This document shows, in pieces, positions 34,162 to 43,160 of a DNA stretch of 64,000 nt. Below the pieces are notes generated by a model. It was given only the letters and a program-made list of their open reading frames with translations. It ran no database searches and was not told where the DNA came from. The DNA is taken from assembly GCF_011927945.1 (NCBI RefSeq), contig NZ_JAATJM010000001.1, positions 1,559,501 to 1,623,500 on the forward strand, written 5' to 3'. Source of the stretch: Brevundimonas alba (GTDB taxonomy: Bacteria > Pseudomonadota > Alphaproteobacteria > Caulobacterales > Caulobacteraceae). How positions within the stretch are numbered: the stretch's first letter is position 1; each line of letters begins with the position of its first letter. Both the position numbers and the translations under genes were made by a program.

Positions 34162-34785
34162 ATGAAAATCGCCATCTACGGACCGGGCGGCTTCGGCCGC
34201 GAGCTCGTGCGATCGGCCCTCGACGCGGTCGAGGCCGCGGGGGGCGGCTCGGTCGTCTTCGTCTCCGATGATCCGAGCGAGATCGGCGGCGTGGTTTGCG
34301 GCCTGCCGGTGATCGGTCCCGACGCCCTGGATTGTCCGGCGGTCGTGGCGGTCGGAGACGCCGCCGTCCGCCGCCGCATCGCCGACCGGATCACCGCGGG
34401 CAGTCTGGCCGCCGCGACCCACCGGCGCGGCCCGGACGTGGTCGTGGGCGAGGGCGCCGTATTCTGCGACTTCACCGTCGTCACCGCCTCGGCGCGGATC
34501 GGCCGTCACTTCCACTGCAACATCTATTCGTATGTCGCCCATGACTGCGTGATCGGGGACTTCGTCACCTTCGCGCCGAACGTCTGCTGCAACGGCAACG
34601 TCCACATCGAGGACGACGTCTACGTCGGCACCGGCGCGATCCTGCGTCAGGGCGCGCGCGACAAGCCCCTGCGTATCGGCAAGGGTGCGATCATCGGCAT
34701 GGGCGCGGTGGTGACGAAGGACGTGCCGCCGGGCGTGACCGTGATCGGCAATCCGGCGAAGCCGATGGAGACGCGGCCCACCTGA
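34162..34785 (+). CDS. NeuD/PglD-like acetyltransferase, second copy
   Basis: The 207-residue protein has the same two-domain layout as the copy at 30269: IAIYGPGGFGRELV at the N-terminus and a hexapeptide beta-helix with NIYSYVAHDCVIGDFVTFAP (catalytic His in VAHD), ending VIGNPAKPM. It is alone on the plus strand between the divergent epimerase and the convergent acyltransferase. It could acetylate a different amino sugar of the repeat unit or the nonulosonate. The two copies are only distantly similar, so this is not a recent duplication. It starts at ATG 34162; no strong Shine-Dalgarno sequence is visible. Confidence 0.88.
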   Translation: MKIAIYGPGGFGRELVRSALDAVEAAGGGSVVFVSDDPSEIGGVVCGLPVIGPDALDCPAVVAVGDAAVRRRIADRITAGSLAAATHRRGPDVVVGEGAVFCDFTVVTASARIGRHFHCNIYSYVAHDCVIGDFVTFAPNVCCNGNVHIEDDVYVGTGAILRQGARDKPLRIGKGAIIGMGAVVTKDVPPGVTVIGNPAKPMETRPT

Positions 34786-34796
34786 CGGTCCGTCAG
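34782..34796. repeat. Perfect palindrome spanning two convergent stop codons
   Basis: CTGACGG-T-CCGTCAG is a perfect 7-bp palindrome that contains the TGA of the plus-strand acetyltransferase and the TGA of the minus-strand acyltransferase. It may be a small bidirectional terminator or a coincidence. Confidence 0.35.
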
Positions 34797-36826
34797 TCGA
34801 CCTTGACCCCGGCGCTCACGGCCGCGTTCGGATCCGGCGCCGGACCCGTCATCGGGAGGTCGCCATTGGCCCGCGCCATCTTGATCCACCGCCGTGCGCC
34901 CGCGAGGCTCGGGTGGTCGTCGTCGTAGTACATCGACTGGTTGTCGATGATCGAGCGGCACTGCACCTCGTCGCAGAAGGCCGGCGTCGGATCGACGAGG
35001 TTCACGCCGGGCAGGCTGTCCAGCCGTCGCAGCACGGGCAGGATGCGTGCGTTGCGGGCGCGGTAGAACTCCATGCTAGCGCCGGTGATCCGGTCCGGAT
35101 CGCTGCGGTCGCTGGCGAAGATATACCGCTCCACGTGGGTCGGCAGTTCCGGGATCGGCATCACGACATGCACCCGCTTCCCGGCGGCGCTGAGCCGGCG
35201 GACGGTTTCGCTGAAGCTGTCGATGTAGATCTGGCGGGCCTGTTCCGCGGAAACGCCCTTGAGGAAGACCGGCATCTCGTTCGGCACGCGCGGATAGCTG
35301 CGGGTCTGGTCGCCGAACATGTGGAAGCTGTGGCGGAAGACGACCACCACGTCGGTGATCTCCGGCGCCCGCTCGAGGAAGGCCACCGACTGTCGCATCC
35401 ATTCGCTGCAGCCCGGATTGGTCGATTCATAGGTCAGCGCCGCCTGGCAGGCGGAATAGGTGAGATGCAGGACGCCTTCGCCGGCGGGCCTCAGTTCCTC
35501 GGCCAGGACGTAGGCGGTCTCGACGCCGTGACTGTCGCCCAGCACGGCCCAGTGCACCTTGTCGGTGAAGTAGCGGCAGGCGCTTTCAGGCGGCTTCGGA
35601 TTCAGGCGGTCGGCGTGGCACTCGACCCGTTTGAGGCTGAACCCGGCGGTGGCGTTCAAGGCCAGGGTCTCGCGGTCGAAGCGGTTCGGGAAACCCATGG
35701 CGAAATGCCCCGCGACGCCGCCCGCGACCAGCACGCCCGAGAGGATGAAGAACAGGATGTAGATCCGCAGACGGCTGATCCGCCGACGATCCCGGAACGG
35801 CTGCTCGACGAACCGCCAGGACAGATAGGCCAGCACGAAGGTCGCGGCGATCAGGATGGCGTAGATGAAGGGGCCGCGCTCGGTCAGTCCATAGACCCGC
35901 GACAGGGCGTACAACGGCTGATGCCAGAGGTAGGCGCTGTAGGAGAGCAGGCCGACGCCCACCATCGGTCCGCTGGCCAGAACACGCCCGACGATCGATG
36001 TCCGGCTGCTGGTGAGGATCAGCGCCGCCGTGCCGAGAACCGGGATCGCGGCCACCGCGCCGGGGAAGGCGGTGGTGCTGTCGAACATGAAGATAGAGAC
36101 GAGGACGGCCGCCGCTCCGGTCAGCTCGATCGCGGGCCGAACGCCCCGGACCTTGTCCAGACTAGCCAGCCACGGCCGCTGGTACATGGCGACGAAGACG
36201 CCGGCGATCAGCTCCCAGGCCCGCATCGGCGTGAGGAAGAAGGCGGCCAGCGGATGGTCACGGGTGACGTAGACGCAGGCCGCGAACGAGACCGCGAATA
36301 CCGCCGCCATCAGCCACGGCAGCCACCGCTTGCGGGGTCCGGCGGCGATGAGAACGAGGAAGGGGAAGAAGACGTAATACTGCTCCTCGACCGCGAGGCT
36401 CCACATGTGGACCAGCGGGAACAGCTCGGCGTCGCCGCCGAAATAGCCGCTCTTGAACCAGAAGAAGAGGTTGGCCGCGAAGGCCGTGGTGGCGACGACG
36501 CTCTGGGTGAACGTCTGCATCTGCTCCGGCGGCAGGATGAACCAGGACCCCACCGAGGTCGCGAGCAACACGACGAACAGGGCGGGGAAGATGCGCCGTA
36601 TGCGCCGCTCGTAGAAGCCGACGAAGGTGAACCGCTTCTGGTCCATCTCGCGCAGGATGATCGACGAGATCAGATAGCCGCTGATCACGAAGAACACATC
36701 GACGCCGATGTAGCCGCCGGTGGCGAGCCCGAGGTTCGTGTGGAACAGGATGACGGCGACGACCGCCACCGCCCTCAACCCGTCGACCTCCGGCCTGTAG
36801 CCGTCCGCGCCCCCCGCTGAAGTCAT
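34793..36826 (-). CDS. OafA-type acyltransferase with C-terminal SGNH domain
   Basis: ATG 36826 follows an AAGGAAAG site and lies 4 bp after the Wzy-like gene; it gives 677 residues. The N-terminal 370 residues are an acyltransferase-3 domain with about 10-11 membrane helices: YRPEVDGLRAVAVV, ILFHTN, GVDVFFVISGYLI and RRIRRIFPAL. A periplasmic SGNH hydrolase-like domain follows, with VLGDSHG near residue 430 and the distal Asp-His in DDDHPS near the C-terminus. Such two-domain proteins O-acetylate polysaccharides: the membrane part moves the acyl group and the SGNH part transfers it. It is the last gene of the 17-gene glycan operon and probably decorates the polymer. Confidence 0.92.
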   Translation of the reverse strand: MTSAGGADGYRPEVDGLRAVAVVAVILFHTNLGLATGGYIGVDVFFVISGYLISSIILREMDQKRFTFVGFYERRIRRIFPALFVVLLATSVGSWFILPPEQMQTFTQSVVATTAFAANLFFWFKSGYFGGDAELFPLVHMWSLAVEEQYYVFFPFLVLIAAGPRKRWLPWLMAAVFAVSFAACVYVTRDHPLAAFFLTPMRAWELIAGVFVAMYQRPWLASLDKVRGVRPAIELTGAAAVLVSIFMFDSTTAFPGAVAAIPVLGTAALILTSSRTSIVGRVLASGPMVGVGLLSYSAYLWHQPLYALSRVYGLTERGPFIYAILIAATFVLAYLSWRFVEQPFRDRRRISRLRIYILFFILSGVLVAGGVAGHFAMGFPNRFDRETLALNATAGFSLKRVECHADRLNPKPPESACRYFTDKVHWAVLGDSHGVETAYVLAEELRPAGEGVLHLTYSACQAALTYESTNPGCSEWMRQSVAFLERAPEITDVVVVFRHSFHMFGDQTRSYPRVPNEMPVFLKGVSAEQARQIYIDSFSETVRRLSAAGKRVHVVMPIPELPTHVERYIFASDRSDPDRITGASMEFYRARNARILPVLRRLDSLPGVNLVDPTPAFCDEVQCRSIIDNQSMYYDDDHPSLAGARRWIKMARANGDLPMTGPAPDPNAAVSAGVKVD

Positions 36827-36830
36827 CGAG

Positions 36831-38207
36831 CTATGCTTTCCTTCGCGCGGGACTGCCGGCCGCCGGCGGCGTCTGGACACGTATCGTGCGAGACAGGACC
36901 AGGGTCAGCACCATCCAGAAATGGGTGACCAGTCCGTTCGAGAAGCCGATGGGCGTGCCGATCGTGCTGAAGGCAATGCCGAGCGTGACGAAGGGGACCG
37001 CCAGCAGCCATCTGGGATCCACGCCTTGTTTGACCCTGCGGTACACCAGCCCGGTCAGCCATCCCCAGCCGCCAGAGACCAGCAGGCCGAAGAATTTCAG
37101 ATCGACGTAAAGCGCGCCGAAGGCCGAGGGCAGGAAGCCGTAGACGTTGATCGCGCCCAGATGGGAGTAGCCGTCCGCCACGAACTGTCCGTTCAGGCGG
37201 CGCATCAGCGCCGAGATGAGGTCGATGCCATAGACGCCGAGGAGGGCCGGTCCGTCGTAGGTGCTGAACACCGCGTTCGACATGACGTAGCCCTGGATCC
37301 AGTACCAGACGAACACGAAGACCATGTAGGTCGCGTCAGGCCCGAGCAGGGAGAAGAACACGTCGGACCCGCGTCCGTTGAAGTTGACGCCCCACTGGCC
37401 GCCGGCGACCCCGAACATCGCGTCAATCCCGCCGGCTACGTCGGCGCGAGCGGAGAAGACCTGGACGAAGTAGACCAGCATCGCCAGACCCAGCACGCCG
37501 ATGGCGGCCTTGGCCGGCGCGTTCAGCCGGAAAGGCGTCTTCGACCGCAGGGTCGGGCGGGGCATGCCGGGCCTCCAGCCGGCCGGCGGCGCTGGCCGTC
37601 GCGTCGCCGCGGGCTTGGGCGGGAACAGCTGTCGGCGCAGGGCGAAGCCGTAGACCAGCATCAGCAGGGCATAGAACAGCGGCGCCCGGCCGCCCATGGC
37701 GAGGGACGCGAGCGCGACCGGCAGAAGGCCGAAGACGCCGATCTTCCACGGCACCGGGCGGAGCCGGAACGCCACCTCGCGCACGATGTAGACGTAGCCG
37801 GCCGGGTAGGTGACGAACGCCAGCTGGAACCAGATCGTACTGTCCGAGCCGCGACCGGCCATCAGGTCGCCAGCCCGGTCCGAACGGATTTCGTAGGAGG
37901 CGGCCAGATCGAAGACGTTGCGGCCCGCCGTGTCGGCCAGAGCGGCCAGAATGGCGATCGACGCCGCCAGCATGAGAGCCCGGTCCGCCAGTCTGAAATC
38001 GACCGTGGTTCCGGGCGGCAGGGGCCTCTGCGCCATCGGGAGACTGGCGCTCAGGGCTCCGGCGCAGAAAACGGCGATGAAAAGCGCCAGGATCATGAAC
38101 CCGTACAGGGTCATGAACCGGTTCTCGAGCTGGAACGGCAGGATGTAGAACAGGCCCATGCAGGCCGCCCACACCATCACCATCAGGACGGCGGGATGAA
38201 ACCTCAC
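36831..38207 (-). CDS. Putative Wzy-type oligosaccharide repeat-unit polymerase
   Basis: The 458-residue polytopic protein starts at GTG 38207 and has about 10 hydrophobic segments with a large loop (about residues 255-330) between late helices, the usual Wzy topology. The segment SYEIRSDRAGDLMAGRG and the loop with FNGRGSDVFFSLLG resemble O-antigen polymerase-family proteins, but Wzy sequences diverge strongly and no signature is decisive. Context is supportive: a Wzx flippase, glycosyltransferases and an O-acyltransferase are in the same operon, and no other Wzy is present in it. The Wzy_C protein at 14919 belongs to the separate wzc operon. Confidence 0.78.
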   Translation of the reverse strand: MRFHPAVLMVMVWAACMGLFYILPFQLENRFMTLYGFMILALFIAVFCAGALSASLPMAQRPLPPGTTVDFRLADRALMLAASIAILAALADTAGRNVFDLAASYEIRSDRAGDLMAGRGSDSTIWFQLAFVTYPAGYVYIVREVAFRLRPVPWKIGVFGLLPVALASLAMGGRAPLFYALLMLVYGFALRRQLFPPKPAATRRPAPPAGWRPGMPRPTLRSKTPFRLNAPAKAAIGVLGLAMLVYFVQVFSARADVAGGIDAMFGVAGGQWGVNFNGRGSDVFFSLLGPDATYMVFVFVWYWIQGYVMSNAVFSTYDGPALLGVYGIDLISALMRRLNGQFVADGYSHLGAINVYGFLPSAFGALYVDLKFFGLLVSGGWGWLTGLVYRRVKQGVDPRWLLAVPFVTLGIAFSTIGTPIGFSNGLVTHFWMVLTLVLSRTIRVQTPPAAGSPARRKA

Positions 38208-38250
38208 GTCAGGATCCCTGTATGGGCGGGCGCGCCCGGCGCGGGCCCCG

Positions 38251-39351
38251 TCATCCGATCACGCAGGTGATGACGCGGCGCTCACCCTCGACGACCATGC
38301 CGCCGCGGTGAATCCCCTTGGTGTCGAACAGGACGATGGAGCCCTTCGGGGCCTTGATGGCCCACAGACCGGCGTTGATGCGCTCACTGAGCGGCGACGC
38401 CGGCGTGAGGTCGTTGCCGAACGCCCCCTTCTGCCGCAGCTTCTTCGGCAGGGCGGCGAACCGTTCGCGCGCGACGGGATCGGTCGCGCCGAGGCCATTG
38501 CTGTCGTTGGTCTCGCAGATCAGGTCGTCCACGCGCGAGATACGCATCCGGTTCGAGCCCAGCACATAGCTGAACGGTCCGTTCCGCTCGCCGACGTCGC
38601 TCAGATAGATGATCGCCTTCAGGTCGCCGCCCGAGGCGTCGCGGTGGCAGTAGGCGGTGGCCGGTAGCTGGTCGGCGGCCACGTCCGGGAAGATGTCGCG
38701 CCAGAAGCTGTCGCTGACGTCGTTGATCTGCGGATTGACGTCGATCAGGCGGGCCGGGCGGCCGAGATAGGCTCCCGACGCCGCCATGACGCCGGACTCC
38801 TGCAAGGCGGTCTCGATGGCGTCGAACAGTGTGCGCGCCCGGGCGCGGCTGGCTTGGGCGCGGGATTCCTCGAACTCCCGCTTGCCGTTGGACTGGCCCC
38901 GGCGCGCGGCCAGTTCCTCAAACAGCGGAGCGGCGGCCTCTTCCAGGGTGGCCGTCTTGGCGGGTGGCATGGTGACGACCATGCAGCCCAAGCTGTCCAT
39001 GGCGCCCGCGGCGGAGGCGGGAGCCGCCGTCGCATGGCGCTTGCGCATCGCTCCCGCGGTCGCGTTCGACAGGGCGGCGCCGACGAAGCGCAGGCGACCG
39101 CGCGGCGATCTGTCATCGCGCACGTCGTAGGGGATCATCTCGTAGCGTATCACCCGCTTCAGCAGCAGTTTCGCCAGCGCGGCCGTGAAGATGACGCTCG
39201 CCTTGATCCGGGCGCCGAGGGCGGGCCGGGCCAGAAAGTCGCGATAGGCGTCGTGAGCCTCGTACCGCACCAGGTCGGGCGACCACTGGATCTCGTCCAT
39301 CGGCCGGACATCGGGTCCGGGTTCAACGATCGCGTAGCCGGGCGACATCAT
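38251..39351 (-). CDS. Fe(II)/2-oxoglutarate (phytanoyl-CoA type) dioxygenase-like protein
   Basis: The 366-residue protein starts at ATG 39351 or 39348. Its C-terminal half has a double-stranded beta-helix pattern: AYCHRDASGGDLKAIIYLSDV provides an HxD pair (His and Asp within HRD), LGSNRM follows, and KGSIVLFDTKGIHRGGM supplies the distal His and an Arg for 2-oxoglutarate. This is the phytanoyl-CoA dioxygenase (PhyH) arrangement. The N-terminal 150 residues match nothing I know. Oxygenases of this type occasionally occur in surface-glycan loci, where they may hydroxylate a sugar or an acyl substituent; the substrate here is unknown. It lies between the capsule-type glycosyltransferase and the Wzy gene. 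Confidence 0.8.
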   Translation of the reverse strand: MMSPGYAIVEPGPDVRPMDEIQWSPDLVRYEAHDAYRDFLARPALGARIKASVIFTAALAKLLLKRVIRYEMIPYDVRDDRSPRGRLRFVGAALSNATAGAMRKRHATAAPASAAGAMDSLGCMVVTMPPAKTATLEEAAAPLFEELAARRGQSNGKREFEESRAQASRARARTLFDAIETALQESGVMAASGAYLGRPARLIDVNPQINDVSDSFWRDIFPDVAADQLPATAYCHRDASGGDLKAIIYLSDVGERNGPFSYVLGSNRMRISRVDDLICETNDSNGLGATDPVARERFAALPKKLRQKGAFGNDLTPASPLSERINAGLWAIKAPKGSIVLFDTKGIHRGGMVVEGERRVITCVIG

Positions 39352-39425
39352 CGGACTGGCCTGTCTGACTGCGGAAGGCGGCGCGAAAACACCAGGGATC
39401 GGGGCGGCCCCCCGGAGGTTGTCCT

Positions 39426-39450
39426 ATCGAAGCTCACCCCGTAGGGTCAA
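39426..39450 (-). promoter_or_regulatory. Possible internal housekeeping-type promoter
   Basis: In the 121-bp gap between the glycosyltransferase and the dioxygenase genes, the minus strand reads TTGACCC, a 10-nt spacer, then GCTTCGAT. This resembles the Caulobacter sigma-73 consensus (TTGACGS, 10-14 nt, GCTANAWC), with a good -35 and a poor -10. It would drive the last three genes of the operon. Confidence 0.3.
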
Positions 39451-39472
39451 GCACAGCTCGGGCCGGAGCCGC

Positions 39473-40918
39473 TTATCGCAGCGGCGATCCCTCGTGATTT
39501 CCTCCGCCCGGCGGCAACTCGCGCCGGTGCCAGTCCTCGCCATCGGGGCCAAGCTGCCTGAGACGCTGACCGAGCCGGCGTCCCAGTTCGGCGGCGGCGG
39601 GGTTCGGATCGGACGGATCGAACTTCTGGAACGAGAAGAAGTCGGCATCGAAACTGCCCTGCAGCAGATGCGCGATGGTCCGGCCCTGACGGGCGCGCAG
39701 ATCGGCGGGCTCGCCGGTCAGGTCGAGGCGTTCAGGCAGCGCCGCGAGGTCATCCCACGAGCGCAGCACGATGAAGTCGTCGTCCGACCCGACATAATAG
39801 GCCTCGCAGACGACCGAGCGATTGCCCAGAAGCCCGGCCTGCAGACCCAGGGTGCCCGTCGCCGTTACGCTGACGCCGCACATCGCCAGAACGGCGTTGC
39901 CGCTGACCTCATAAGGCACGATCACCACGTTCGGCAGGCTTCTGAGCGCCTCGATCAGCTCCGTCTGGCGGAAGCCGAACTGAAGCGGGTGGTCCTTGAC
40001 CACGACGACGTAGCCCGCAGCGGTCAGGCCCCGCGCGAGTTCGACCAGAGCGTCCTCGTGCCGGACCAGATCGAGGTCGTCGAGCCAGTAGTCGATGGAG
40101 GCTTCCGGCAGCAGCTGAAGGCCAAAGAAGACCCGGCGATCGCGCGGGAAAGCTTCGATCCGCGCCTGCCAGTCGGCGTCGATCATGCCGACGATGCGCA
40201 TGTCGCGCCATTTCGCCTTGTGGCCGAGGCTCGGCTGGGCGTCGAGGTAGTGGAGGTTGAGCGGATCGTTGACCAGCCAGGACCAGACCTTGAAGTACAG
40301 CGCCCTCAGCCGGAAATACCCCAAGGTCTTGATGAAGCGCATCGGGGTGTAGGCGGCCTGCCCCTGGACATAGCTCGGCGTGAACAACGGGTCGGCGATC
40401 TCGCGGATTCGCGCCTCGACCAGCGCCGGTTCGGGCTGCGCTTTGGCCGTGATCAGCCGGCCCCGGTGCATCAGCATGCACATGTCCGGCAGCGGGCTGG
40501 CGGTCAGTTCGTAATAGGGAACGCCGTGGGCGCGTGCCCGACGGGCCAGCACGTCCGAGACGTAACTGTCGATCGGGAAGCCCAGCGCCACGACCGGCCG
40601 AACCTCCTCCAAAACCCTCTCCATCGCCTCGGCCATGGCCAGCGCCATGGCGGCGGCCCGGGCCTTCGGCAGCCAGCGCAGTACCCGGCAGCGCGCGATG
40701 ACGTCCGCTACATCGGCTTCGCTCAGCAGGGGGGAGGCCGTCGCCTTGTCACGCCGAAGTCTGCGATAGGCGCGATAGAAGTCGTTGGTCACCCACCGGT
40801 CGCCGCAGCCTCGCCGGTCTGTCAGCACCACGGCCTCGTCGTAGCCGAGCGCATCGCCGACAGCCTTCCACCAGCCTTCCATCCGGTGGATCGAATAGAT
40901 CAGCGCGCGCGCCGTCAT
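39473..40918 (-). CDS. Capsule-type (KpsS/KpsC-like) glycosyltransferase
   Basis: The 481-residue soluble protein starts at ATG 40918 in an ATGA overlap with the upstream epimerase. The C-terminal half has a GT-B pattern seen in capsule polysaccharide synthesis proteins: FFGLQLLPEASIDYW, VVVKDHPLQFGF (the KxHP motif), VSGNAVLAMCGVSVTATGTLGLQAGLLGNRSVV (read as the SVTATGTLGLQA signature). The KxHP and TxTGT-like motifs match the KpsS/KpsC group, members of which transfer Kdo, an ulosonic acid. Transfer of the CMP-nonulosonate predicted for this locus is therefore plausible, but it is inference. No membrane segment is present. Confidence 0.83.
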   Translation of the reverse strand: MTARALIYSIHRMEGWWKAVGDALGYDEAVVLTDRRGCGDRWVTNDFYRAYRRLRRDKATASPLLSEADVADVIARCRVLRWLPKARAAAMALAMAEAMERVLEEVRPVVALGFPIDSYVSDVLARRARAHGVPYYELTASPLPDMCMLMHRGRLITAKAQPEPALVEARIREIADPLFTPSYVQGQAAYTPMRFIKTLGYFRLRALYFKVWSWLVNDPLNLHYLDAQPSLGHKAKWRDMRIVGMIDADWQARIEAFPRDRRVFFGLQLLPEASIDYWLDDLDLVRHEDALVELARGLTAAGYVVVVKDHPLQFGFRQTELIEALRSLPNVVIVPYEVSGNAVLAMCGVSVTATGTLGLQAGLLGNRSVVCEAYYVGSDDDFIVLRSWDDLAALPERLDLTGEPADLRARQGRTIAHLLQGSFDADFFSFQKFDPSDPNPAAAELGRRLGQRLRQLGPDGEDWHRRELPPGGGNHEGSPLR

Positions 40919-41889
40919 GCGGAGCCTTCCCCCTTTTTCGCGACCGTCCCGTCCCGGGCCTCCAGCCAGTCGGCGGTGCGGCGAACCCCTTCTTCCATCG
41001 ACACCACGGGCAGCCCGGCGATGCTGTCGATCGGCGCGGTGTCATAGACGTATTCGGCCATCATGTTCGAGAGCCGCTTGCTGGTCAGCGGCGCGCGCAG
41101 ACCGATCATGGCCATGCCGTCGCCTATCAGACCGAGGGCGCGGGCAACCGGCTCCGGCAGGGCGGCGATGCGCCGGCCGAAGCGGGCGGCGAAACTGTCC
41201 GACCAGGCCCTGAGGTCGATCGGCGGACTGTCGGCCAGATAGAAGGTGCGGCCATGAACCGTCTCCGCCGGCGCGACGCCGAGCGCCTCCAGCTGGGAGG
41301 CGAGGGTCTCGATGTAGGAATAGGACTTCAGCCGCGGCTTGCGGCCGACATGGAAATAGACGCCCCGCCGGATCAGCCGCAGCACGCCGAGATAGTGCTC
41401 GCTCATGCCCGGCCCCCAGATTGTCGTCGAGCGCACGATGACCCACGTCCGGCCGGCGCCCTCGTCTGCCCGCACCAGCTTCTCGCCCTCGACCTTGCTG
41501 GCGCCGTAGCCGCCCTCGGGATCGTAGTCCGTGTCCGTTTTGGGGGTGCGCCCCGGCCGGTTGACCAGTTGCGACGACATCCAGATCACGCGCGAGACGG
41601 ACGGCGCTTCGGCCACGGCGTCGAGCAGGTTCCGGACGCCCTCGATGTTGACGGCATAGCCCCCCTTGGGCGCGCCCTTGAGGTCTGTCTCGGCGGCGAG
41701 GTTGTAGATGACTTCGGGCTGGAAGCCGGCAAGCGCCTCCCGGAGAGACGCGGGGTTCAGCAGGTCGCCCTGCAGGGTGTCGGGCGCGGCCCTCCGGCTG
41801 AACCCGCGCACCTCGTGGCCGGTCGAGACCAGCCGCGCCATCAGGGCCTTGCCCACGAAGCCGCTGCTGCCCGTGATCAGAACCCTCAT
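40915..41889 (-). CDS. NAD-dependent epimerase/reductase (extended SDR)
   Basis: The 324-residue protein starts at ATG 41889 in an ATGA overlap with wzx. It has VLITGSSGFVGKALM at the N-terminus, VIYNLAAETD, VIWMSSQLVN and the catalytic GYGASKVEGEKL, followed by VIVRSTTIWGPG. The family includes UDP-GlcNAc 4-epimerases and GDP-4-keto-6-deoxymannose reductases. Because gmd is in the same operon and no recognisable GMER or perosamine synthase accompanies it, this protein and the one at 33168 are the candidates for completing a GDP-6-deoxyhexose such as GDP-rhamnose. That role is inference. Confidence 0.87.
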   Translation of the reverse strand: MRVLITGSSGFVGKALMARLVSTGHEVRGFSRRAAPDTLQGDLLNPASLREALAGFQPEVIYNLAAETDLKGAPKGGYAVNIEGVRNLLDAVAEAPSVSRVIWMSSQLVNRPGRTPKTDTDYDPEGGYGASKVEGEKLVRADEGAGRTWVIVRSTTIWGPGMSEHYLGVLRLIRRGVYFHVGRKPRLKSYSYIETLASQLEALGVAPAETVHGRTFYLADSPPIDLRAWSDSFAARFGRRIAALPEPVARALGLIGDGMAMIGLRAPLTSKRLSNMMAEYVYDTAPIDSIAGLPVVSMEEGVRRTADWLEARDGTVAKKGEGSA

Positions 41890-43160
41890 GCCGCTGCTCC
41901 CGCGCTGCGCCGCTCGGCAACCGCCACGCTGCGGGCGACCAGCGCCAGATAAAGGCCGGAGGTGACGACGCCGGCAGAGGCCGCGCCATAGACCCCGAAC
42001 CGCCAGGTCAGAAGCCCCAGCAGCACGCCGCCGACGACGAAGGCGATCGCCTGCTGGCGCAGCACGTCAGCCTCGCGATGGCGAGCGTTCAGGATCAGGG
42101 CGTGGAAGTCGGCGGCGGCCCTCAGCATGAAGCCGGCCAGCATCACCGCCATGAGCAGCAGGCTGAGGTGGAACCGCTCGGCATAGGCGCCGCCCGTCAG
42201 CAGGTTCGCCAGCCAGGCCGCGCCCAACAGCAGCGGCGTCCCGATCAGCGTCTTGCCGTACTCACGCAGCACGCGGCCGCGGATGTGGGCGATGTCCTGC
42301 GTCTTGGCCTCGGCGAAGATGGCGGGCGTGATGCGGTTGAACGAGACGACGTTGAACGCCTGATAGGCCAGCGACACCAGCAGCGTATGGCGGAAATACA
42401 GGCCGACCTGGTCCAGGCTCATCAGCGCCCCTACGGCGAGGCGGTCGTACTGCAGGATCAGGATGGCGATCAGGCCGAGCATGAAATGCGTCGCCGACGC
42501 CCGGTGCTGGCCCAGAATATCGTCAGCGAACCGGAACGGGCGGGTGCGGGGTTCGGCCTGCCTCAGCTTTGCCCACATGACACCTAGCGCGGCGGTGCAC
42601 ATGACCGCGCCGATGGCCCAGATCTCCAGCGCGAACTCCAGATCGAAGCCCTCCCGCGACAGCAGGGCGCGATACAGGACGATCATCAGAAGCACGATGT
42701 TCTTGACCGTGACCACCAGCAGCAGCGGGTAGTAGCGCGGGGAGATCAGGGCGTACTGATAGGCCTGATTGGACAGGTGCTCGCCGACAACGATCAGAAC
42801 CGCGAGGCCCAGCAGATCCCAGCTGGCGTGCGTCAGCAAGGCGGCCGAGACGAGGAAGACCGGGATCATCAGCAGCCAGTTGAAGGCGAAGAACCCGAGA
42901 GCCGAGGTCACCGCCCTGTCGAACACCGGATGCGGCTCGCCCGCCGTGCGGCGCTGGATGTCGATGTGCCGCTCGAAATTGAACGCGAAGGCGAACAGGG
43001 TCACCAGGGTGACGAACAGGCCGAACTGGCCCGCCTGGGCGATGGGCAATCCATAGGTCGCGGCCAGTACGAATCCGGCGCGCGCGGCGACGTCCGTCAG
43101 TTTGACGACGACGAGGTAGAGGTCGCGTCGGCGCTGGTCGTCGATCACCAGGCGGTCCAT
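41886..43160 (-). CDS. Wzx-type lipid-linked oligosaccharide flippase (MATE/MOP-like)
   Basis: I chose ATG 43160 (424 residues); it overlaps the SDR gene by 16 bp, and an extended in-frame start would only read Arg-rich nonsense from the SDR's other frame. The protein has about 12 hydrophobic segments, starts with a cytoplasmic stretch RDLYLVVVKLTD followed by the first helix, and contains paired-helix repeats with charged residues (ILQYDRLAVGALMSLDQVGLYF) typical of Wzx/RfbX exporters, where the central Asp-Arg pair recurs. It would flip the undecaprenyl-linked repeat unit to the periplasmic face for the Wzy-like polymerase. Confidence 0.85.
   Translation of the reverse strand: MDRLVIDDQRRRDLYLVVVKLTDVAARAGFVLAATYGLPIAQAGQFGLFVTLVTLFAFAFNFERHIDIQRRTAGEPHPVFDRAVTSALGFFAFNWLLMIPVFLVSAALLTHASWDLLGLAVLIVVGEHLSNQAYQYALISPRYYPLLLVVTVKNIVLLMIVLYRALLSREGFDLEFALEIWAIGAVMCTAALGVMWAKLRQAEPRTRPFRFADDILGQHRASATHFMLGLIAILILQYDRLAVGALMSLDQVGLYFRHTLLVSLAYQAFNVVSFNRITPAIFAEAKTQDIAHIRGRVLREYGKTLIGTPLLLGAAWLANLLTGGAYAERFHLSLLLMAVMLAGFMLRAAADFHALILNARHREADVLRQQAIAFVVGGVLLGLLTWRFGVYGAASAGVVTSGLYLALVARSVAVAERRSAGAAA

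Noticed and set aside
34913..36820. 635-codon plus-strand frame over the acyltransferase
   Set aside because: It lies antisense to a protein with full acyltransferase-3 and SGNH motifs and has no domain of its own.
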